A DNA stretch of 64,000 nucleotides from Marisa cornuarietis (taxonomy: Eukaryota; Mollusca; Gastropoda; Architaenioglossa; Ampullariidae). How positions within the stretch are numbered: the stretch's first letter is position 1; every line of letters starts with the position of its first letter. The notes under the pieces are model-generated. The model was not told the origin of the DNA and did no database searches. It worked only from the letters and a program-made list of their open reading frames with translations. Location of the stretch: the NCBI GenBank assembly GCA_004794655.1, contig SMMW01000648.1:372001-436000 (forward strand), given 5' to 3'. Below, one piece after another: positions 63,351-64,000 of this stretch. Both the position numbers and the translations under genes were made by a program.

Positions 63351-63859
63351 CGCCCGCATACGTAGCGCTGAAGGTTGAAGTTGTGTTTATCCCAAGTGCT
63401 TCTTGTGTTTCAGGATATGCTGAAGTATGTTAAAGAGGCAAGTTTATCCTGGACATCACGGCAATATTTTATTCTTTTTTACGCCTTAGTTTTGTGTCTA
63501 CTTGCTTGCCTATTTGTCTCATTTACTTTTCTTCTCGCCTACATTACTGTCTGCTTGAATAAACGTTCATGTCTTTCTTGACTACCCAATCTGCTCTACC
63601 CACCTCTTTTTTTGCTGTCAGTACATCTTATTCATGCTATTCCACTTGATAGATATGCGTGCGTGCAGGTGTATATATATCTGCGCGTAAGTAAATAGGA
63701 AATATATATCCAAGCCTTGAAAATGAGGTGACTAGGTAAAAACCAACAGCATCACCTTCAGCTCCAGTGCTGCCCTTTATTGCAGGCTTTCATTCAGATC
63801 TGCGCTGCTTCAGACCAGCTCGCTATGCGTGGAAATCAAGACAAAGGAGTAGTTGGAAG
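17376..63859 (+). CDS. MTCL1: MTCL/SOGA-family coiled-coil protein (microtubule crosslinking factor-like), 3' end beyond window
   Basis: At least 27 coding exons, over 2377 residues, consistent phase throughout. In vertebrates this family (MTCL1-3/SOGA) forms long coiled coils that bind and crosslink microtubules; the role here is inferred. Residues 1-35 carry Cys7, Cys10, Cys23, Cys26 and His33. Residues 36-500 are Ser/Thr/Ala/Pro-rich and disordered. Coiled coil runs from about 505. The strongest family signature is residues 681-837: [20 protein letters not shown], then [15 protein letters not shown], then [19 protein letters not shown]. Later matches, in the same order as the vertebrate protein I recall, are [20 protein letters not shown], the [14 protein letters not shown] block, and [20 protein letters not shown] with LQRQLQ. 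It is probably the single invertebrate homologue of MTCL1-3; the exact paralogue symbol is not meaningful. Vertebrate C-terminal segments must lie downstream. Confidence 0.88.
17774..17845 (+). repeat. Perfect 36-bp tandem duplication within MTCL-like exon 1
   Basis: Copies at 17774-17809 and 17810-17845 are identical, and duplicate a 12-residue unit containing [12 protein letters not shown]. The lack of any difference suggests a very recent event or length polymorphism. Confidence 0.9.
19260..20918 (+). other. MTCL-like intron 1
   Basis: About 1.7 kb, no gene. It contains a fragment of a dispersed repeat (20036-20082) with GTTTTATGCCAAGTCAGCAA and CTAAGGCTAT, also found at 42.3 kb. A short degenerate tandem stretch around AATGTTCAATG with ATAATGAC lies at about 20140-20260. 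Confidence 0.5.
20036..20082 (+). repeat. SINE-like core fragment
   Basis: About 40 bp nearly identical to 42313-42357: GTTTTA(T/C)GCC(A/G)AGTCAGCAA then CTAAGGCTAT(C/A)TCA(T/C)GGCAAGG. It marks a dispersed repeat family; no flanking duplications were found. Confidence 0.6.
20919..21098 (+). CDS. MTCL1: MTCL-like exon 2
   Basis: 180 nt, phase 0/0, residues 621-680: [34 protein letters not shown], then acidic GDDDDK and [11 protein letters not shown]. Acceptor GTGGCAG, donor GAG|GTATGC. Coiled coil continues from exon 1. Confidence 0.88.
21836..21901. repeat. (CAT)n then (CAC)n microsatellite before exon 3
   Basis: An uninterrupted CAT trinucleotide run (about 16 units) leads into CAC units, ending about 33 nt before the exon 3 acceptor. 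Confidence 0.95.
21934..22404 (+). CDS. MTCL1: MTCL-like exon 3: family signature coiled coil
   Basis: 471 nt, phase 0/0, residues 681-837. The most conserved part of the protein: [49 protein letters not shown] and [20 protein letters not shown]. This matches the SOGA/MTCL block. Acceptor ACTCAG, donor CAG|GTGAGA. A (CAT)n(CAC)n tract ends about 33 nt before the exon and a (TTC)n tract starts about 85 nt after it. Confidence 0.95.
22487..22575. repeat. (TTC)n microsatellite after exon 3
   Basis: About 29 uninterrupted TTC units on the sense strand of the intron, about 85 nt after the exon 3 donor. A pure polypyrimidine/polypurine tract of this length can form triplex structure. Confidence 0.95.
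23740..25560 (+). mobile_element. Decayed LINE (endonuclease/reverse-transcriptase) in MTCL-like intron 3
   Basis: Successive frames give the usual order of a LINE polyprotein: [44 protein letters not shown], then RT motif A in [13 protein letters not shown], an RQGC block, [34 protein letters not shown] and the 3' end VTRHDTL...[11 protein letters not shown]. It is broken by several frameshifts, stops and internal losses (the FADD catalytic motif is not visible). The sense orientation matches the host gene. It is a dead copy. Confidence 0.85.
26635..26800. repeat. Degenerate minisatellite, unit about 40-45 bp
   Basis: Four imperfect copies of a unit around TAGTAAACTGACTGTCCTA followed by TTATAGTTTCCTTGC lie in tandem within intron 3. 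Confidence 0.6.
27782..27853. repeat. (CA)n microsatellite
   Basis: About 35 uninterrupted CA units in intron 3. Confidence 0.97.
28308..28360. repeat. (GT)n tract before exon 4
   Basis: An interrupted GT run about 95-145 nt upstream of the exon 4 acceptor. Confidence 0.85.
28455..28523 (+). CDS. MTCL1: MTCL-like exon 4
   Basis: 69 nt, phase 0/0, residues 838-860 ([16 protein letters not shown] then EGTPDRK). It ends the first coiled coil with a Ser/Arg-rich linker. Acceptor GGTTTCAG, donor AAG|GTATGT. Confidence 0.85.
29271..29393. repeat. 37-bp minisatellite, 3.3 copies
   Basis: Units start at 29271, 29308, 29345 and 29382 (partial). Each has ACGTTGAA/ACGGGGAA at the start, TTGATGTAC or GTGATGCAC in the middle, and ends with CG preceded by a TA/GC-rich stretch. 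A preceding segment (29148-29240) repeats AGTGAC.C.GAGTAGC. Confidence 0.8.
31411..31463. repeat. (GT)n microsatellite
   Basis: About 26 GT units in intron 4. Confidence 0.96.
36069..36778. mobile_element. hAT-type non-autonomous DNA transposon (MITE), 710 bp
   Basis: The left end CAGGGGTGGGCAAAG and right end CTTTGCCCACCCCTA are inverted repeats of the hAT kind. They are flanked by a near-perfect 8-bp target-site duplication (GTACACAA at 36061-36068, TTACACAA at 36779-36786). No transposase frame is present. A second MITE is nested inside. Related sequence occurs at 54.7 kb. Confidence 0.85.
36157..36419. mobile_element. Second MITE nested in the hAT element, 263 bp
   Basis: Terminal inverted repeats GGGCCAGTTGCACAACAC and, at the other end, GTGTTATGCAACTGGCCC, with a 3-bp duplication TAG on both sides (36154-36156, 36420-36422). 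A 3-bp duplication fits the PIF/Harbinger superfamily, but the assignment is tentative. The inverted-repeat similarity extends well inside the termini. Confidence 0.78.
37380..37614 (+). CDS. MTCL1: MTCL-like exon 5
   Basis: 235 nt, phase 0 in and 1 out, residues 861-938. [15 protein letters not shown] then [20 protein letters not shown] and [20 protein letters not shown], the second conserved SOGA/MTCL coiled-coil segment. Acceptor TGTGTGCAG, donor G|GTAAAG. Confidence 0.92.
38033..38298 (+). CDS. MTCL1: MTCL-like exon 6
   Basis: 266 nt, phase 1 in and 0 out, residues 939-1027. A Ser/Asp-rich stretch ([18 protein letters not shown]) is followed by coiled coil [20 protein letters not shown] and [10 protein letters not shown]. 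Acceptor GTCAATAG, donor AAG|GTAATT. Confidence 0.9.
38824..39089 (+). CDS. MTCL1: MTCL-like exon 7, with His-rich insert
   Basis: 266 nt, phase 0 in and 2 out, residues 1028-1115. [19 protein letters not shown] is followed by a His-rich run with HHGHHGHH, then [20 protein letters not shown]. The frame is open throughout and joins both neighbours in phase. Acceptor TCACACAG, donor AG|GTAAGC. The His-rich piece is not something I recall from vertebrate MTCL proteins. Confidence 0.88.
39437..40221 (+). CDS. MTCL1: MTCL-like exon 8
   Basis: 785 nt, phase 2 in and 1 out, residues 1116-1377. Coiled coil ([39 protein letters not shown]), then a Ser/Pro/Ala-rich linker of about 90 residues, then [18 protein letters not shown] and [17 protein letters not shown] basic Gln/Arg/Thr stretch precedes the end. 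Donor G|GTAAGT is followed 20 nt later by a (GT)n microsatellite. Confidence 0.92.
40251..40395. repeat. Three (GT)n blocks just after the exon 8 donor
   Basis: GT runs at about 40251-40285, 40299-40332 and 40366-40395, the first beginning about 30 nt after the exon end. Confidence 0.95.
42094..42150. repeat. (CA)n microsatellite
   Basis: About 28 uninterrupted CA units directly preceding the SINE-like composite. Confidence 0.96.
42165..42600 (+). mobile_element. SINE-like composite repeat
   Basis: It has a tRNA-like head (GGGGTTAGAACAACGGAAG and CGGTTTGATACCC) and contains the 40-bp core shared with 20036-20082. Its tail (GGCAGCAAGGGAAAGATGGG, GACCGTCCTCA, GGTCTCTAATAATCC) is a diverged copy of the 14.3-kb SINE tail. 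At least one repeat appears nested in another. Confidence 0.6.
43223..43275. repeat. (GT)n microsatellite
   Basis: About 25 uninterrupted GT units in intron 8. Confidence 0.96.
44680..44845. repeat. Degenerate minisatellite, unit about 50-60 bp
   Basis: Imperfect copies of a unit around TTGTTAGTGCTATGAAA then TATATC(A/G)CTTG occur three to four times. Confidence 0.6.
44971..45152. repeat. 19-bp minisatellite carrying seven CACGTG E-boxes
   Basis: Units CACGTGAACCATGGTGTAC and CACGTGAAGTATGGTGTGC alternate, forming a 38-bp higher-order repeat, with occasional CACTAC spacers. I count seven CACGTG hexamers. It lies inside intron 8. Confidence 0.9.
48328..48406. repeat. (CA)n microsatellite preceded by (CT)n
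   Basis: A short CT run leads into about 39 uninterrupted CA units. Confidence 0.96.
48677..48720. repeat. (AATC)n tetranucleotide repeat
   Basis: About 11 units of AATC in intron 8. Confidence 0.95.
48913..48964. repeat. (GT)n microsatellite
   Basis: About 26 GT units in intron 8. Confidence 0.96.
50714..50949 (+). CDS. MTCL1: MTCL-like exon 9
   Basis: 236 nt, phase 1 in and 0 out, residues 1378-1456: [20 protein letters not shown], then [20 protein letters not shown] and [10 protein letters not shown]. The phase matches exon 8 across a 10.5-kb intron. Acceptor TATTTTGCAG, donor CAG|GTGAGC. Confidence 0.9.
51272..51311 (+). repeat. G-rich TTAGGG-like tract
   Basis: Eight short G runs separated by TTA/TA/TT (GGGGTTAGG, TTAGGGG, TTGGG, TAGGGG and so on) resemble degenerate telomere repeats and could form a G-quadruplex in the sense strand. 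A weaker copy lies at about 51540-51590. Confidence 0.6.
51952..52118. repeat. About 80-bp tandem duplication
   Basis: Two diverged direct copies share TTTTGGATATTATTTCTC, GAAAAATTGGAGTAAGG and a GACGA(C/T)ATCAGG end. Confidence 0.8.
53109..53258 (+). CDS. MTCL1: MTCL-like exon 10
   Basis: 150 nt, phase 0/0, residues 1457-1506. Ser/Ala-rich ([20 protein letters not shown]) then [21 protein letters not shown] linker between coiled coils. Acceptor GTTGGTAG, donor GAG|GTAGGT. Confidence 0.82.
53465..53635 (+). CDS. MTCL1: MTCL-like exon 11
   Basis: 171 nt, phase 0/0, residues 1507-1563: [20 protein letters not shown] and [20 protein letters not shown]. The acceptor is weak (CTGTAAG); use of the next AG would start the exon 6 nt later in the same frame. 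Donor is GAG|GTTTGT. Confidence 0.82.
54027..54152 (+). CDS. MTCL1: MTCL-like exon 12
   Basis: 126 nt, phase 0/0, residues 1564-1605: [20 protein letters not shown] and [20 protein letters not shown]. Acceptor ATTCAAAG, donor GAA|GTTAGT. Confidence 0.82.
54708..54900. mobile_element. hAT-like MITE fragment related to the 36-kb element
   Basis: The left end CAAGGGTGGGCAAAG and the following CGGGCCGGTCTCAAAATTC and GGCCAGGTGACTACATAAC match, on the opposite strand, the right part of the 36.07-36.78 kb element. The far end (ACTTTGCCTACTTCTCCCC) is a degenerate inverted terminus. No flanking duplication was found. Confidence 0.75.
55003..55161 (+). CDS. MTCL1: MTCL-like exon 13
   Basis: 159 nt, phase 0/0, residues 1606-1658. 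An acidic, Asp/Glu/Ser-rich linker ([20 protein letters not shown]) then [20 protein letters not shown]. It has no internal Met, so simple ORF listing misses it; it is supported by an open frame, phase and splice sites (GCACTAG; GAG|GTCAGC). Confidence 0.8.
55753..55899 (+). CDS. MTCL1: MTCL-like exon 14
   Basis: 147 nt, phase 0/0, residues 1659-1707: [19 protein letters not shown] then [20 protein letters not shown]. Acceptor TTATTTTAG, donor GAG|GTCAGC. Confidence 0.86.
56189..56323 (+). CDS. MTCL1: MTCL-like exon 15
   Basis: 135 nt, phase 0/0, residues 1708-1752: [20 protein letters not shown] and [14 protein letters not shown]. Acceptor ATCGTAG, donor AAG|GTATAT. Confidence 0.82.
56643..56825 (+). 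CDS. MTCL1: MTCL-like exon 16
   Basis: 183 nt, phase 0/0, residues 1753-1813: [40 protein letters not shown] and a basic end. Acceptor GTGATAG, donor AAG|GTTGGT. Confidence 0.86.
56947..57108 (+). CDS. MTCL1: MTCL-like exon 17
   Basis: 162 nt, phase 0/0, residues 1814-1867: [20 protein letters not shown] and [20 protein letters not shown]. Acceptor ATTTTCAG. The donor GAG|GTTCTT is weak, but the reading frame beyond it is unlike coding sequence. Confidence 0.83.
57454..57711 (+). CDS. MTCL1: MTCL-like exon 18
   Basis: 258 nt, phase 0/0, residues 1868-1953: [40 protein letters not shown] and [11 protein letters not shown]. Acceptor TTATTCAG, donor AAG|GTAACA. Confidence 0.88.
58090..58310. 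repeat. Degenerate tandem repeat before exon 19
   Basis: Units of about 30 bp around CTGTTACAGCTCACAGTATTG followed by TA(G/C)GAG recur six or seven times, stopping about 40 nt before the exon 19 acceptor. Confidence 0.6.
58353..58559 (+). CDS. MTCL1: MTCL-like exon 19
   Basis: 207 nt, phase 0/0, residues 1954-2022: [39 protein letters not shown] and [10 protein letters not shown]. Acceptor GGTGGCAG, donor CAA|GTGGGT. Confidence 0.88.
58862..58971 (+). CDS. MTCL1: MTCL-like exon 20
   Basis: 110 nt, phase 0 in and 2 out, residues 2023-2058: [20 protein letters not shown] and [15 protein letters not shown]. The chosen acceptor is GCTTCAG, in phase; the upstream GTAG at 58841 is out of phase. 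Donor is AG|GTGAGG. Confidence 0.85.
59253..59415 (+). CDS. MTCL1: MTCL-like exon 21
   Basis: 163 nt, phase 2 in and 0 out, residues 2059-2113: [40 protein letters not shown] and MERQLAE. Acceptor GTTTAACAG, donor GAG|GTAGTC. Confidence 0.88.
60132..60299 (+). CDS. MTCL1: MTCL-like exon 22, probable GC donor
   Basis: 168 nt, phase 0/0, residues 2114-2169: [20 protein letters not shown] then [20 protein letters not shown], which resembles the vertebrate family. No GT donor exists near the end of this similarity; CAG|GCACGC at 60300 joins exon 23 in phase. Read-through would hit TAA after three codons. A GT donor inside the exon (CAG|GTGTGC, 60195) would give a 35-residue-shorter product. Confidence 0.78.
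60806..60834. repeat. (GAT)n microsatellite
   Basis: About 10 GAT units in intron 22. Confidence 0.95.
61117..61371 (+). CDS. MTCL1: MTCL-like exon 23
   Basis: 255 nt, phase 0/0, residues 2170-2254: [12 protein letters not shown], then [35 protein letters not shown] and [18 protein letters not shown]. It resembles a conserved vertebrate MTCL1 coiled-coil block. Acceptor GGTGGCAG, donor GAG|GTGAGT. Confidence 0.9.
61990..62148 (+). CDS. MTCL1: MTCL-like exon 24
   Basis: 159 nt, phase 0/0, residues 2255-2307: [37 protein letters not shown] and [10 protein letters not shown]. Acceptor CTGCTGCAG, donor GGG|GTAACA. Confidence 0.87.
62768..62881 (+). CDS. MTCL1: MTCL-like exon 25
   Basis: 114 nt, phase 0/0, residues 2308-2345: [20 protein letters not shown] then a polar stretch ending TRDLDQ. 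Acceptor GTCGCAG, donor CAG|GTAAGG. Confidence 0.8.
63235..63349. repeat. (GT)n with (GCGT)n interior, before microexon 26
   Basis: A 115-bp alternating purine-pyrimidine tract (GT and GCGT units, Z-DNA-prone) ends about 65 nt upstream of the exon 26 acceptor. Confidence 0.95.
63414..63437 (+). CDS. MTCL1: MTCL-like exon 26: 24-nt microexon with GC donor
   Basis: 24 nt, phase 0/0, residues 2346-2353 (DMLKYVKE). The acceptor is strong (TGTTTCAG). The donor GAG|GCAAGT is the textbook GC-donor consensus. Beyond it the frame becomes hydrophobic and non-coiled, unlike coding sequence of this protein. Confidence 0.6.
63786..63859 (+). CDS. MTCL1: MTCL-like exon 27 (last exon in window, probable)
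   Basis: 74 nt, phase 0 in and 2 out, residues 2354-2377 plus a split codon: [16 protein letters not shown] then NQDKGVVGR. Acceptor CCTTTATTGCAG is strong and donor AG|GTGGGT acceptable. No family match recalled for this short segment, so it rests on splice sites and phase alone. The gene continues past the window. Confidence 0.5.
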
Positions 63860-64000
63860 GTGGGTGGAGAGTCAGCGAAGTCGTAGAGCCTGCTAAGTGT
63901 CTTCAGCAGCACACAATAATGGCAATGGTGCACACAGATATAATCTTTTTTGACCTGTCAAAAGTCGTCGAATGTTAGAGAAATATTGGCAAAGTTATTT

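Overview
This is a stretch of animal nuclear genome. It has AT-rich spacers, many long (GT)n/(CA)n microsatellites, minisatellites, decayed LINEs, SINE-like repeats and small DNA-transposon remnants around two intron-containing genes. The proteins and the repeat style suggest a lophotrochozoan, most likely a gastropod mollusc. That is an inference; no species-diagnostic sequence is present.

Left part (about 2.2-5.5 kb, minus strand): a complete six-exon gene for the 40S ribosomal protein eS8 (RPS8), 208 codons plus stop, with all splice phases consistent. Its introns hold what look like box C/D snoRNAs. Two related ones, in introns 2 and 3, both complement the same large-subunit rRNA segment. 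Intron 5 holds a set of SNORD46/snR63-like copies that complement helix 69 of LSU rRNA: two look intact and one looks decayed. SNORD46 is also RPS8-hosted in vertebrates, so the host-guide link appears ancient.

Spacer (about 5.5-17.3 kb): no gene recognised. It has a CRE-like palindrome and an AP-1-like palindrome upstream of RPS8, a truncated LINE 3' end with an in-frame stop (9.24-9.75 kb, minus) and a tRNA-derived SINE (14.3 kb).

Right part (17.376 kb to the window end, plus strand): one very large gene, divergent from RPS8. It encodes a long coiled-coil protein of the MTCL/SOGA family (microtubule crosslinking factor). I trace 27 coding exons with consistent phases, at least 2377 residues; the gene runs off the right edge. 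The N-terminus carries a CxxC-x12-CxxC motif and a 480-residue Ser/Thr/Ala/Pro-rich disordered region before the first coiled coil. Two introns appear to use GC instead of GT donors. Introns of up to 10 kb contain a decayed LINE (23.7-25.6 kb), nested MITEs with target-site duplications (36.07-36.79 kb), a second hAT-like fragment (54.7 kb), SINE pieces and several minisatellites, one an array of seven CACGTG E-boxes.

Nothing in the window looks bacterial or viral. The observations most worth follow-up are the RPS8 intronic snoRNA family, the two GC-AG introns and the N-terminal Cys motif of the MTCL-like protein.
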